Assembly: GCA_002812745.2 (NCBI GenBank)
Contig: NCSJ02000150.1
Coordinates: 35,395 to 99,394, forward strand
Direction: 5' to 3'
From: Scytalidium lignicola
Taxonomy: Eukaryota; Ascomycota; Leotiomycetes
Length of the DNA stretch: 64,000 bases
This document shows, piece after piece, positions 36,255 to 49,280 of the stretch; within the stretch, counting starts at the first letter, position 1, and every line of letters starts with the position of its first letter. The position numbers and the translations under genes are program-made. The notes below the pieces were generated by a model that did no database searches, had not been told where the DNA came from, and saw only the letters and a program-made list of their open reading frames with translations.

Positions 36255-38124
36255 GGGTAATCAGATGGATTCAGGTACCAGTACAGCTTCCCTCGCTGAT
36301 TGTGGTGGATCGGGACAACGCTCTGATCCTAAGATGACACTCGATATATCTGTGAAGTTTTTACTTTTATGGAATTAAGTACGTTTAATGCTCTAAGTTG
36401 ATCTTTGGAACCACCTTCAAACTAAAATGAGCAAACGTGGATTGTAATCTTTCTGCCTCTATCATACGAAGTGTGGCTAAATGTTGGGGAGTGGGCTTCG
36501 CTGATAAAACGTCTCTTTAAAAAGTGGTGGTCACATAACATCTGTTTCTTTTATTTATCAAGAATATACGGACTCTTGACTTAGTCGAAGAGAGGAGAAG
36601 TCAATAATATAAGAATTGTACTCATAATATCTAGTTATAGATCGTTTCAAAGCTCTTCAGATGCTTCTGGTAATACAATTCGTAGTCCAACTATCCGAAC
36701 TGTGAAAATCAGTGAGATTGACGCGGTATTCACCTTAGCAATCTCAACCACATCGAGATTTGATCTTCATAACTGTAACTCTGACTCATTTCCCGGTTTG
36801 ACCGATCACCTTACATTACACTATTAATTCGCGAACTTTAGAAATTATGCAATGAATACAGAATTTAGCGGAGGTCAAGGATTCCCGCGATGTCGCAGTT
36901 GGCGCTCTCTTAGATCACAGAGCAGGGTAAGAGTTGTAGTGACCTCTCTTATTTCGGTTTCCGAAACTGAGGTGGAGGGTAGAATAAAGGAGAACTATGT
37001 ACAGCAATATGTCCACCTCCGTTACATTGTCCTCCCACTCTGTTCATTTGGAACTTCGTAGCCTCCCTTGCGTATACGTATAGACTTCATATTTTTAAGT
37101 GGTTGTGCACCTTGGTCATCCACAAGCTTTATATAAATGCTTAGATGATTGAGTTTGCGTTGAATGAAGATATTAAGGAGGAACCCTAAGAATGTAGATA
37201 CTCTGTTCTCATAAACGTTAGTTTTTTTGAGTAAGTTNAAAAAAAGCGTAAGTATGAGTTATGTTCTGTAAAGGGTCATAGTCTAAAGAACTTTGAAGTC
37301 TTTGCATATAACTGCTTCTGGCTCTTCACCATATATCTTACTTATACGTTAGTTCTGTAGACAAGTTGATACTAAACGTGGTTTAAGTTGAAGGTCGATG
37401 AGAGGTGACAAAATTTTTCAAGGGGTTTTGAAAAAGTTAAGAGGAAAATATAAGTAGAACTCTTCAAATTCACGATCCTCAAAGTTATAGTAAACCTAAA
37501 TAAATAAGAATATAATTATGGTCAAGTTGGAAAAATCATAAATTATATAAAAGCTTNAAAAGTTATAATACTTTTAAAATCAAGATCATACATAGTCTGT
37601 TTAAGGCTAAATATGAGAAATGATATGATAAGAGAGTATAAGATGCCTTGAAAGCTTTGATTAGATATATTTAGTACAGTTTTATAACTGTTCTGAGCAG
37701 CTTAGTATCTTATAACTAAATCAATCAATCAATCAATCAAGCTAATCAGAGTTATCTGACATGAGCATTTCTACGGAATTAATGTTTATGTCTATACTAT
37801 GAACGGTTCGCTTTTTAACAATTTTTCTAGGTTAGGCACCGTAAGTAGTACTTTACTCATCTTGCACAAATCTCATAAATATTATATTCTAGATAACCTA
37901 TCCGATCTGGAAAAAAACTCAGATACGTAAGTGTTGTGGTGGAGTTTGTAGCTGAGTAACATAATCGCAGTTTCGGGGTTTCAGAGCGGACAATCGGGGT
38001 TTTGCAGTATACTCACAATCCAGAACCCCTCTCCCCAGCTATATAACTAGGTGTCTAACGCTACTATTCAATATTAAAACCATCCATTTCTAGGTTTATC
38101 TTCTTATAATTATTAATTCTACCA
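36255..38124. other. Intergenic region, partly AT-rich
   Basis: About 1.9 kb with no credible gene. 37,090-37,700 is AT-rich with Ns at 37,238 and 37,557 beside A runs. A TCAA microsatellite is at 37,721-37,740. The open frame at 36,852-37,061 lacks any recognisable feature. Confidence 0.5.
37721..37740. repeat. TCAA microsatellite, five copies
   Basis: Five uninterrupted TCAA units in an AT-rich spacer upstream of the exporter gene. Confidence 0.9.
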
Positions 38125-39788
38125 ATGTCACAATCCGCTGCAGTTATGGACGGTGACATCGAAGCCGTTAAGTCTCTGCCAGAGCGCATCCCATACTGGC
38201 ATCTCATCTTAGATAAAGCTCCAATCACACAGGCGATGCTGGATTGGAAATATGAGGGCACCGGAACCGAGAGCGATCCTTTCCTTGTGTCTTGGATTGA
38301 CAATGATCCTCGAAATCCTCACTCCATGTCAACCTGGAGAAAGTGGCTCATCACATGCATCCTTTCTATTGCTACTCTCGCTGTGGCATTCAATTCGTCG
38401 TCATACTCAGGTTCCCTCAACCAAGTTATTGAATATTTTCATGTTAGTGCTGAGGTCTGCACTCTGGGTTTATCTCTATATGTTTTGGGCTTCGCCGTTG
38501 GACCCATCTTGTGGGCGCCTTTGTGTGAGATGTACGGTCGACAGCCAATCCTCTTTATTACGTTCGCAGTCTTAACAGTATTCAATGCTGGGTGTGCTGG
38601 CGCGCAGAATATTCAAACCCTGATCATACTTCGATTCTTTGCCGGAATCTTTGGTGCGTCCCCGTTGACGAATGCTGGCGCTGTGATCGCGGACATGTTC
38701 ACGCTATCAGAAAGAGGATTTGCAATGAGCTTATTTGCAACGGCTCCATTTTTAGGACCTGTTCTAGGGCCAATAGTTGGTGGTTTCCTAGGTCAATCTG
38801 AGGGATGGAGATGGGTTGAGGGTGTTGCTTCTATCTTTACAGGGGTGCTGTGGATTCTGGGCGCAGTTCTCATACCAGAGACATTCGCACCTGTTATCCT
38901 TCAGAGACGGGCAGAGAAGTTATCTGCTATGACTGGAAAATTCTATGTCAGCAAAGGTCAGCTCAATAAAGGGAACCACTCTGCTAAAGAGGAACTAACA
39001 AAGGCTCTTTGCCGGCCTTGGCAATTAATGTTTCATGAGCCGATTGTTCTCTTCTTATCCATGTTCATGTCAATTGTCTACGGTACTCTCTATCTGTTTT
39101 TCGGTGCCCTTCCTATCGTATACCAAGAAAAGCGTGGTTGGAATCAAGGTGAAGGTGGCCTTGCTTTCCTAGGAATTGCAGTTGGCATGTCAATGGCCGT
39201 GGCATATAGTATATTCGATAGCGGACGTTTCGCAGCTAGAGCTACTGCAGGACGTCGCCCAGAAGATCGTCTCTCGGGAGCCAAGATTGGCAGCGTGGTA
39301 CTTCCAGTCTCTCTCTTCTGGTTTGCCTGGACCAATTCTCCCAGCATCCCTTGGCCAGCCAGCGTTTGCGCAGGAATTCTGTTTGGGTTTTTGGAATGGT
39401 CCTAATTTTTATTTCGCTCAAGAACTACCTGGTCGACGCATACACCATTTATGCTGCCAGTGTTCTCGCCGCAACTGTGATATCTCGATCATTCTTTGGA
39501 GCCGCATTTCCACTCTTTACAACTCAGATGTACCATAATCTCGGCATTCATTGGGCAACGATGATCCCGGCATTTTTATCATTAGCCTGCATGCCTCTTC
39601 CTTTCCTTTTCTATACTTATGGAGAGCGTATCCGGAGCAGGTGCAAATATGCTGCGAGGGCACAAGCTTACCTCAAGAGTCTATCGATAGTGACGCCGAC
39701 ATCAGAGCCAAATATTGACTCTGAAAACAAAGATGAAGGCCTGATGGATGGTACGCAGTCTGACAAAGAGGGTGCTGACAAACCCTAG
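38125..39788 (+). CDS. DHA1-type MFS multidrug exporter with one frameshift
   Basis: This intronless gene encodes about 553 residues in two frames. The first frame (38,125 to about 39,390) has a 75-residue cytosolic N-terminus. It then has the DHA1 signatures SGSLNQVIEYFHVSAEV, CEMYGRQPIL (motif A), and APFLGPVLGPIVGGFLG (motif C, drug/H+ antiport). The second frame picks up at GMVLIFISLKNYLVDAYT and runs to the stop at 39,786-39,788 through FGAAFPLFTTQMYHNLGIHWA and a polar tail. The frame changes inside the five-T run at 39,388-39,392. One extra T would restore an uninterrupted transporter. Ns elsewhere in this assembly sit beside A/T runs, so a base-calling error is as likely as a real mutation. 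The protein would be a plasma-membrane antiporter for drugs or secondary metabolites. The adjacent Zn2Cys6 gene may regulate it. Confidence 0.85.
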
Positions 39789-40257
39789 TTTAGCAGGAAC
39801 GTTCAGTTTCAGTGCTAAACTAGCTAGTAAAGAAAAAACATTGTAACATTGTAGCGAGCATATCATGCATAAAACTGATAGATTAAATTACGAACTTAGA
39901 GAATATATAGGCTAATGATATTAAATTGTACAATAATTAAATTTATCTAATCTTTTATCAGAATCCTGACCTTCTTGCCTGCTAAAGAAATTGAGTGCCT
40001 GAGGCTTGTTGACTGTTTCTGGTCGGGCCGAGGAGCACAAGCTTTCGGGGTTTTACCCGGGAAAACTAGATGGCGACCAGATGAACATGTGCTCACAGCG
40101 GCGCCTCATCATCATTGCATATTACAACATCCCTCCAACTTCGCGATTCAATTTGTTTAAAAAAATCTCCTGATCTTATTATGAGGACCAAGAGATCATA
40201 CATCTTCTGATTAACAACGTTATTTCTGCTATGCTATGTTCTGATTACTAGATCACC

Positions 40258-42705
40258 ATGGACACTCGTCAAAAGCTGTGTAGGGCTTGCCTTCCCTGCA
40301 GGGAGCGAAAGCTTGGTTGCGACGCTGTGAAAGTTGGCGTTCCATGTCGTCGCTGTGTAGACAGAGGCTGTGAGAATAGTTGCGTCCTACTTGCCAGACA
40401 TAGAAGGGCGTTAGTACAGTATCACCATTTCATATGACTCTAATCTGACATAGAGGTATGAAAGTAGACGATTAAAGAACCGCTCCTCAACATCTCGATC
40501 ACTGGATTTGCAACCAAATGATCAACTTGAAAGATCCCGCTCTCCTAGCACTCATATAACTCCTAACAATGACTTGGTAGGATTTCACATGTACTTTGCT
40601 CTACAGCTCTGACATGAAATCAGCGCACAACAATGTCCAGTATTACTCCTAGCAGCCGTATGGAGTCCTCTGATGCAGACCAGGTGCAGTCAATTACAGA
40701 ATCACAGAGCTATCTTCAGTTATGCCAACAGATCGCTAATGGCCAACGACTTCCATCTCCGGGTAGAATGCTTGGGATCCAGAGTCCCGGTCGCGAGGTC
40801 ATAGACTACCATAGCGGAAGGCACTATATAAGTATCCTGGGAGGGATTATTACACAAGATCGAGCTAGGCGACTAACAAGACTTGTTATTGAAGACCATA
40901 AGAAACTTACAGGTCATCACGAACTTGATTCAAGAGGGGAATTAGCTGGTTTAGACGACGCTGATATCAGTTTTCTCCATGCCAAGGGGGCGTTTAATTT
41001 CCCTCCTAAAGCGATCTGGTAAGCTTAATGTTCTAGATGCTTGGGCTTCTTTTACTAATTATGTTCTTCTTCTATCATTCTAGCGATGCACTACTAAGAT
41101 TGCATTTTGAACTAGTGTTTCCTTATGCGCCCGTGATTGATCGGCTTGAGTTTATGCGCACATATGAAGCTGGCACTTATTCCTCTTTTTTAGTTAACGC
41201 GATGCTTGCAGCTTCCGTGCCGTATGCACCACTACAATTATTAATCGATGCTGGGTTCACTGATCGCCTTACTGCTGTAAGAAAGTTCTCTTCGAATGCG
41301 GTGCTACTATACGACTTTGGCTGTGAAAAGAGCCAATTGCGACGGTTACAAGGCTCAATCATCCTAGGAGTCGGCGATTACTCATACACTACTGATAAAG
41401 ACTTCCGGTATTGGTTTTATAACGCCGCTCGAATTGCAACTAGGATGGGGTTGCATAGAAAGTAAGCAGACCTATACTTATTAAAGCTGTAATATTAACC
41501 ATTGGAACTATAGTGATATTGCCGAAGATATGGACCCTGCGACCTATAAAGTCTGTCGTCGAATTTGGTGGGTGCTATATGTAGGTCTTCCTGTGGAGTT
41601 TTCTTTAATATTTTAAGTATATGGCTCTAAATTGGATTTTCATAGTCCCGTGGAGTGCTGCTTCTAACCTTTGGCCTCGAAAATATGCAAATATTACATA
41701 ACAGCGACTCAGACACGGATCTTCTTGTGGAGAGTGACTGGGACGAGAAAGAAATTCCTAATCAGTATACATATCTAATCTCCTCAGTAACCAGAGCTCA
41801 AAAGCTATATATAATAGAGAACTCTAAATTGGCATCTATTGGTGAGCTATATCCATTAAATATGTTATAGGAGCTGACTGAGTACAGGAGCTCAGTTTGT
41901 AACAATGTACCAGAGACCAAAATTCTTTCCATCCAGAGGCTCCGAGAATGACTTAGCCGATAAGTTCTCCATGTGGCGGCAATCGCTTCCGGAAGAATTT
42001 CAAGCTGAAAGGATTCAATCCTGGTCTAATTATAACATGTGGATACTTCTATTATTAGCAGTAAGCTATCGTTTAGAGTGCATCTTCTATCGAACTTTAC
42101 AGAAACGCTATAAAACCGAGAATGTAACTCTCTATGACTGGGCTACCCAGCGACTCTGGTCTTGTATGTTTGAACTCGACACCATCATTGGAAGGGCTGT
42201 AACACATGATATTATTGACATACTGCCAATGTCATTGTATGTACCCGTATTCTTCTATGAAATGTAGCTAGCTAACCTCACTGCCTCTGGTAGCATAAAC
42301 TGTGTCTCAACGGTTTTAGCTCTATATATCGAAACAGCACTAGACCCTTCTGTTCCCACGACACAGAAGACCATGGCTCCCATTTATATACGATCTAATA
42401 TGATTGTCCTTAAACGCTCCCAAGAAAGAATACCTATGATCAAATGGAGCGTCAGACTGTTTGAGTGGGTAGTTGCCTATAAAAGTCTCTTACGCGATGA
42501 TACTACTGTTCCAGAGATTCTAGCCTCTAGAGAAAAGGAAGTAGAGCAGTATAAACCTATCAATACTTCACTTCAAACTGAAGGTTTTGGCTCTACTTTT
42601 GCAAATGATATTCCAGGAGATTTAATAGATGCAAGTGGCTTATTTCAAGACTGCTTTGGGTTCGATTTTCTTGATAGCCTCAATATGCCACAATGGGAGA
42701 CTTGA
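40258..42705 (+). CDS. Zn2Cys6 transcription factor with fungal-specific TF domain
   Basis: Eight exons encode 689 residues: 40258-40409, 40456-40576, 40624-41018, 41084-41461, 41514-41580, 41646-41841, 41888-42236, 42294-42705. The binuclear zinc cluster uses C11, C14, C21, C30, C33 and probably C42 (CLPCRERKLGC ... CRRC), followed by a basic linker (RHRRAYESRRLKNR). The middle homology region is clear: LLRLHFELVFPYAPVIDR, FYNAARIATRMGLHRK, CRRIWWVLY, and LPMSF/INCVSTVLALYIE. The nuclear protein would bind CGG-containing half sites. It follows the exporter by 470 bp on the same strand, so local regulation of that exporter or a nearby pathway is plausible but inferred. Acceptors at 40,455 and 41,887 were chosen to avoid stops. 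I see no disabling mutation. Confidence 0.9.
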
Positions 42706-45700
42706 AAGGAGATCATTTATATCTACGTTGAAACTATAGGTTTCTATATGTAATATTAGCGATAAATGACAATGATTTGTTAGCTTAATAGTAACTCACC
42801 GCAATAGTTTATATTAGAACCGTCATGGTGGCTGGTAGTAAAATCTTTTTATACGCTCTTCCGTCTATCCACAAGTATAATCAATCAATACTCTTCTTTA
42901 TAGTAAAGAGAACAAAAAAATGGACGTCTTTTTACACTTTATTATCAAATGAAGTGCTTGTATAATACAGTTACATTGTTAACTGTGAGATACGGTGCCA
43001 GTCTGAAGAAAGAGATCCCTGGAGTGATGTAGAATACATTCCAGGGAATATATCATAGAGCCTAGCACGGTTAAGAAGGGTACCCAAGTTAAGAATCCTT
43101 GGTAAATTCTAACCCTTGCTTAAGTAGTCTTAGTTACTTCTATTTAGTAATGCTTAAGTAATATACTACGTTCAAACATAAGTTTTTAAACTAGATGAGA
43201 TCTTACCTTAAATAAAGTTTTTATACAGTTCATCTGTTATTATAAGGATATTAAACATTTGTATCTTCTGATTATAAATACAAAATTTAAAGTTAATAAT
43301 AAATATTAACAAGTTAAGTATTTTTTGAATTAAAAGTATAAAAAAATAAGTTAATTATTTTAATAGATTATAACTTTAATTTAAGTTAAAGAGTTTAATT
43401 TTAATAATTTAAATTCTCTTAAAAGTAATAATAAGATTAACAGGTAAAATATACAATTATAAGTATAATAATTAAAAAGTATAAATATAATTTTAAGTAT
43501 ATAAAACTAAAAGTTAATGTTAAGTTTATAAAGTTATAATACTTCTTGTAAACAAATTGTTTAAACATTTAAAATGAATTTTCTCTATTATCATGTTATA
43601 TTATATATCAATTAAACAAGTATAATGTATTAATTATAATGTTTATAATTTTAAATAATATAAAGATATTTAAAAACATAATATAATTATAAAGTATAAA
43701 ATAAAGTAAAAACTTTTAACTAGAACAATTCTTTTATCATTTTTATAATAATATTAAATGTCAAGGTTGTTAATACATAAAGTGAAGAGAGATTAGGAGG
43801 TTAAAACATAATAGGAGATTAATAGTATAATAGTAGTTAGTTAAGTATAAATTCACTTTAAAACTTAAGGTTCTTTTAAAATTATAAGATTAATCTCTAA
43901 CTCTTGTCAAAGAGAAGGGGAAAACCCTCTTTTTATAAACAAGAGTCAGCAGTTAAGAAGTAGTTAAGACTTAGACCTTGATCTTTTTCACCTCTTCATG
44001 TAATTAACATACTAAAGCCTTGACAATATCTCCTCCCTTTTAAGCTCTTATTCTTAAGAGTTATTATTATACTAATTGTTAAGATATAACAATAGAATAT
44101 AACATTCTCTTATTCTACAATTAGACTTTAGACAAAAAATGCTAAACTTAATACTCTTGTCTTTAATGCCTTAGTATGTTTATCATTTTAACAAACATAA
44201 AATATCTTTTAGTATTAACCTTATAATAAGGCTTTAACAACTCTTTTGTTGTCCTCTGAAGATCTTTCTTTATTCTTTTAGTTTAACATTATAAGTTATA
44301 ATAAGGTTAACAATTAAACGTCTTGTTCTTATTATAAACTTCCTCTTTAAACAATAGCTTATTTACAACTTAATAATTATGAACAATATTAAGCTTTACA
44401 ATGAGGATATTATTACTCTTATTCTTTTAACATAATTTCATTATGTTAAATATATTTATTAAGAAAAGCTTTAATAATAAGATTCTCTTAACCTTAGGCT
44501 ATTGTATAAATCTATTTAAATAAGTATTCTCTTCTTCAATTCTACTTCTTTTTCTAAGTATCAACTGACAATCGTTAGTATTACCTTTCTTTTTGAAGAG
44601 ATTTACTATATTCCCTTAGCTTTTTACTAGTACAACTCTTATTAAGCTATAACTATTTCACTATCCTTCTTCCTTATTATACTTCTCTTTCCTTTACCTT
44701 TGTTCATTAAGAATTACATAGTAAAACTGTTTCTTGTTAAGTTATAACTTGTTCTTTGTTACTCTCTTCCTTGATTTCTCAATTCAACTTGCTTTTTACC
44801 TTCTTACCTTACTTTTGTTTTATACTTTTGTATAACATCTTCATCTTCATTTAGTTATTATTTCCTTACTCTAAGAATCACATAGTAAAATTANTTTTTT
44901 ATTAAGTTATAATTTATTCTTTGTTATACTCTTCTTTAATTCTTTAATTCAACTTGTTTTACACCTTTTATTTAACTTTTAAATATCTCTTCTTTTTTTC
45001 TTATACTCTTGCTTTACTTTAATTATAATACTTATTAACCTCTTGTTAAGTTTTAAAGATAACATTAGTAAACCTTAAATCCTTTGTCCTTACTAATAAA
45101 GAAGTATTATGTTAATGATGTCTTTATAACTTGTTTAAGTAAAAAGTTAATATTTTGTAACAATATGTAAATAATACTAATAAGTTATAATTATTGTTAT
45201 ATAATTACTTTATTGTTATTATATAATTACTTAATTAATACTTTATAAGCTAATCTTCAAAATGTTTATACTATAAGTAGAACAATAAAGCTTATCTTCT
45301 AATAAGTATATTTCTCCTTCTTTGTTTACTCTTATAAACTGATAATTAGTCATTTATTAATCTCTTATTAATTAACTAGTTTGTTAAAGGTATAAAGTAA
45401 AGTACTTTATACTATTATTATTATGTATAATAATATTCTTAACATAAGTTTTAATATAATAGTTATTATTAATGTTAAGCTCTTGTTAACTTGATATTAA
45501 GATAATATCAAGGTAATACAAGTAACTGTTTTGAAAAGCCTTTAATTTATTAAGAACTTTAAAAGTATACCTTCTTTATATCTTCAAGAAATCAAGTAAG
45601 AAGAGTTAGCTAAGCAAAAAGAGAAAAGTATCTTAATATTAAAGTTATTAAGTTATTCATTGAAGAAAGTGTTTAAAGATATAATAAGTCNTTTTTAAAG

Positions 45701-45799
45701 AAGTAAAAGATCTTTGTACAAATTATAATAAAGTAATAAGTTACTTATATAACTATTATTAGATAAGTATTAATCAAAGGATAATATTTTAAAGTAAAA
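42706..45799. other. Extremely AT-rich RIP-like tract
   Basis: Three kilobases with almost no G or C runs and stops in every frame. It is bounded on the right by the chromovirus LTR. Probably decayed transposons, but no motif survives that I can read. Ns at 44,894 and 45,691 abut T runs. Confidence 0.55.
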
Positions 45800-46156
45800 T
45801 GTTACAAAACTACACCATCTAGGTCACTGGATAGCAAGGGTAAGGTAAATGTTCAAGGACAACGAAAATGTGTAATATACAAGCAAGTGACTAAGTCAAG
45901 GGCAGGATCTAGTAATGTATTTAAGTTGAATATAAGAAGTTTACTCTTATGTTCTTATAATATGCTTATATAGATAATGAAATCTAACTAAACCTCTTGG
46001 ACCTCTTAGGTCCCTCAGGTCCATGAACCCCTTAGACCCCTTAGGTCCCCTGAGTTTTAATCAGGTCATGTGATTGTTAGGTTCTTTATATACACTTTGT
46101 TGTATATTAAGCCTTAGGCTTACATTAATCATCATGTTATAGTAAAACTTATAACA
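45800..46156 (-). repeat. Chromovirus LTR (3' LTR in element orientation)
   Basis: 357 bp. Begins TGTTACAAAACTA and ends ATAACA, the expected G changed to A. It aligns along its whole length with 52,603-52,960, the differences being overwhelmingly transitions. It contains a run of GGTCC/GGACC-like inverted half sites near 46,000-46,055. Confidence 0.92.
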
Positions 46157-46814
46157 TTATTCTCTTTTCTGCTTAATGTTGTCTTAACATTAAAATGTTA
46201 TCTTCGAATCTTCCTTTGTTTATTAATTCTTCCTTCCTTTTTAATATATTACTTAAACAATAACATTCTAAGAGTAGCATAGAAGAAAGGACAAGATTAA
46301 GAAAATATTAAGAAGTATTAAACTTAGGAGATCATATAACAAAGTATAGTATTAAGATGTCTTCTTGTGGTTTTTACGTCTAAAACAGTTTAATCTGTTT
46401 GATGGTTTCTGAGTTCAACCGTTGTAATGAGTATGCTTATAAAAGGTGTAAATGCAAGAGTAAAGGCATCCTTATAACTTCTTAAGAAACCTTCAATAAG
46501 GAGAAAGCTTGTCTTGAGGCTGAGGAGGAAAAGGCTACTCAGGCTATAGCTAAGAACATAACCTATCTTATTTATCTTCGTAAATAAAAGAAGTTCCTTC
46601 ACTAATGTACTAGTGAAATAATTCATTATGGACTTTCTTCTTTGAATGAGTTGAATACTACAGAAGAGAAAGAGAAACAAGAGAAACTGTCTGAAGAGTT
46701 ATGTTCTGCTTATGTAAGTAAGGCTTCTTCCTTTGTTATTGACCTCTTCTTCTCTGACCTTATGATTCTATTACTTGGAAATCTGTTCTGGGATAAGTTT
46801 GACAATATACCTCT

Positions 46815-46972
46815 AATAACTCTTCACAATTCATGAGATTAGAAGTAAGTTCTTATCCATTCTCATTCTCTGGATATCCTATCCATTTAACTAAGTATTA
46901 CAGTTTCTTATAATGCATCTTATAGCTGATGATTTTCTCAACTTCATATTCCCTTTCTAGATCAACTTCCTC
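46815..46972 (-). pseudogene. Chromodomain remnant of the chromovirus
   Basis: Minus-strand translation reads EREYEVEKIISYKMHYKKL, stop, YLVKWIGYPENENG, stop, ELTSNLMNCEE. This is the classical chromodomain pattern (EVEKI, YLVKW.GY, NTWEP.NL), with the second stop at the expected Trp codon (TGG to TAG). In active chromoviruses this domain steers integration to methylated H3K9 chromatin. Confidence 0.88.
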
Positions 46973-47454
46973 TAGTATTAGTATTTAAGCGTTTTCAAGT
47001 GTTAGTTCAAGAAGTAAAACATAGAAAACAAGATATATCTTAATTGTTATTAGTAACTTTAATTTATATATTAAAGGTTCATAAACTTCTTCAATTTTAT
47101 ATAGTCTTATCTTTACCTAGTTTAGTTTATCACTTGGTCTTGTTGTTTTGATGTTTTTTCTAAGAAGATAAACTTTATTCTCNTTTTTTGTATANTAGTT
47201 NTATCAAGTGTTTGTGATTATGATACTTCTTTATTCTTTCTTTAGTATATTGAAGTGAGTTTCTGATTCTTTCTTGCATTTTCTTTATTTGTTTTGTATA
47301 GATCTTTATTGATTTACTTGTAGATTCCAATTCCAGTTTGGTATGGAACTTCTTTTGGTTTTTGTTTGTAATTTGTATAAAATGGAGTGATCTTAGTTGA
47401 TTTGTATGGTATACTATTGTATACCATTTCTGCTATTAACAAGTAATCAACCTA

Positions 47455-47830
47455 ATTATCTTGATCATAGTTGATATAGTATCTCAAGTATCCTTTTAAC
47501 CATCTATTCAAATGTTCTGTTTTTCTGTTAGTTTGTAGATATTATGTTGTTGACAACTTCCTCTTGACTTTTATTCTTGTTGTTATTGTCTCCTAAAACT
47601 TAGATGTAAATCTAATATCTTTATCAGAGATTATCTGTTTTGGTAATCCTTATTAAGATACTATTCTTTGTAGGAATATATTGACTACCTCTTCTGCTCC
47701 TTAGGTCTCCTTAAACAGCTTAAATGTTGTATAATTAGTATAATGTTCAGTTATCATAAAGATAGAGTTATACTTGACCTTTGTCATGTGATCTGTAGAA
47801 ACTAATAGTTTTATGATAAAATCTTATTTG
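47455..47830 (-). pseudogene. Integrase core remnant of the chromovirus
   Basis: Minus-strand frame reads DFIIKLLVSTDHMTKVKYNS, FMITEHYTNYTTFKLFKET, then VVNIFLQRIVS with stops, GLPKQIISDKDIRFTSKF, KRKLSTT, and RKTEHLNRWLKGYLRYYIN. The second acidic residue lies in IISDKD and the catalytic glutamate in TEHLNRWL. Several TAA/TAG stops stand where Trp or Gln codons are expected. Confidence 0.9.
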
Positions 47831-48499
47831 ATTAGTTCTTATGGATTATCAAGTATTTGTGTAAGGTATAATTGTCCTTAAGGCTTTCTTCTTGGATTCT
47901 TAGCCTTCTTATAGATTTCATATTCTGTGATTACTTTCTTAATTACTAACTGTAGTTTTATGATGAAGTAATCCTTATTGATTTGGTAATAGTATTAGGC
48001 TACTCTTATATATCCATTATACAGTAGGCTATGTTATTCTTTGACAAACTCCTCTGCTAGTTTCGTTGGTATATATAGCCTTTTGTTCTTATACTAAATG
48101 TTCTTAATTTTCTTTTACTTATCTTTGGTCATGTTTGGTAAGGCATTTTCTTCTTTCTCCTTTTTNGGTTGCTTTGTTGATTTGATTAGCTTAGTGTTTG
48201 TCTGTAATTGTGGTTATAATTATAAGTTGTCCTTTATTGTATACTAGGAATCTGCTCTTGTCTTCCTTTAATATAAGTTTACTTTCTTCTTTCTCTTTGG
48301 CTAAGTACTCAGGTTTCTGACTTAGAGTATTTACTCTTCCATTGTCCTTACCTTTAATATAAGTAATCTTAAAATCATACTTGAATAACTTCTTTGCTTA
48401 TTGTACTTGTCTTGTATTCAACTGCTTAATTGTCATGAAGTATTAAAGGTTAAGGTGATCTGAATGTATATTAACTGTTTTGCTGGATCTAACAGTATA

Positions 48500-49280
48500 T
48501 ACTTTTTAATACTTTAGAACTTTTATAATGGTTAACATTTCCTTATCTGATGTTTAATAGTTTCTTTTAACAATGTTTAACTTTCTTGACTAAAATGTTA
48601 ATAGTACTTGGTAATGTTGTTTACTAATCTGTTGTGATTATGATAGTACAACTTTTAATATTACATCAGAGGTATCAGTTTTAATTCTTATTCTTTTTTC
48701 TGGATCAAAGATTCTTAAGAAATCTCCTTTCATAAAAGTATCCTTAATGTTTTAGAATGCTTCTTTCACAATGTTATTCTATTCATAGGCTTGATCCTTC
48801 TTTATAAGTTCAGTCAATAGCATAAAGATCTTAGAATAATCTTTCACAAATCTTTGGTAATAGTTGGCTAACCTTAAGAAACTTTGTAATTGCTTAATTG
48901 TTTTAAATGCTTTCTATTCTTTAATTGACTAAATCTTATTGTTAAGGGTTTTTATTCTTTCTCCAGAAATACAATGTCTTAAGAACTAAACTTATTCCTT
49001 ATAAAATTCGCATTTTATTAGCTTATAGTGTAATCTTGCCTCTTACAACATTTGTAGAACGAGTTTAACATGCTTTGTATGTTCTTTAATACTCTTCAAG
49101 TAAATGATTATATTATCAAGATATATTATTATGAATTTCTCTAGGTATTTTTTTTAATATCTGGTCTATCATTCTCTATTGTGTTGTTAAAGCATTGATT
49201 ATATTGAACATTATAATCAATAACTCAAATAATCTGTATTTTATTCAAATGATAACTTTCTATTCATCATCTCTTTTAAT
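48500..49280 (-). pseudogene. Reverse transcriptase / RNase H remnant of the chromovirus
   Basis: From high to low coordinates: RMIDQILKK, a frame slip in an A run near 49,150, then KFIIIYLDNIIIY at about 49,100-49,135, where the active-site YLDD is changed to YLDN. Next comes ANYYQRFVKDYSKIFMLL with TELIKKDQAYE at about 48,780-48,865, and LRIFDPEKRIRIKTDTSDV at about 48,655-48,720, which starts the RNase H region. Confidence 0.85.

Noticed and set aside
37721..37740. TCAA array considered as a CRISPR-like or regulatory repeat
   Set aside because: It is a simple microsatellite without spacers; eukaryotic context makes CRISPR irrelevant.
46390..46836. Open frames on both strands (96 and 64 residues) near the chromovirus 3' end
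   Set aside because: They overlap the 3' part of the retroelement next to the chromodomain and have no family features; surviving open stretches in RIP-mutated DNA.
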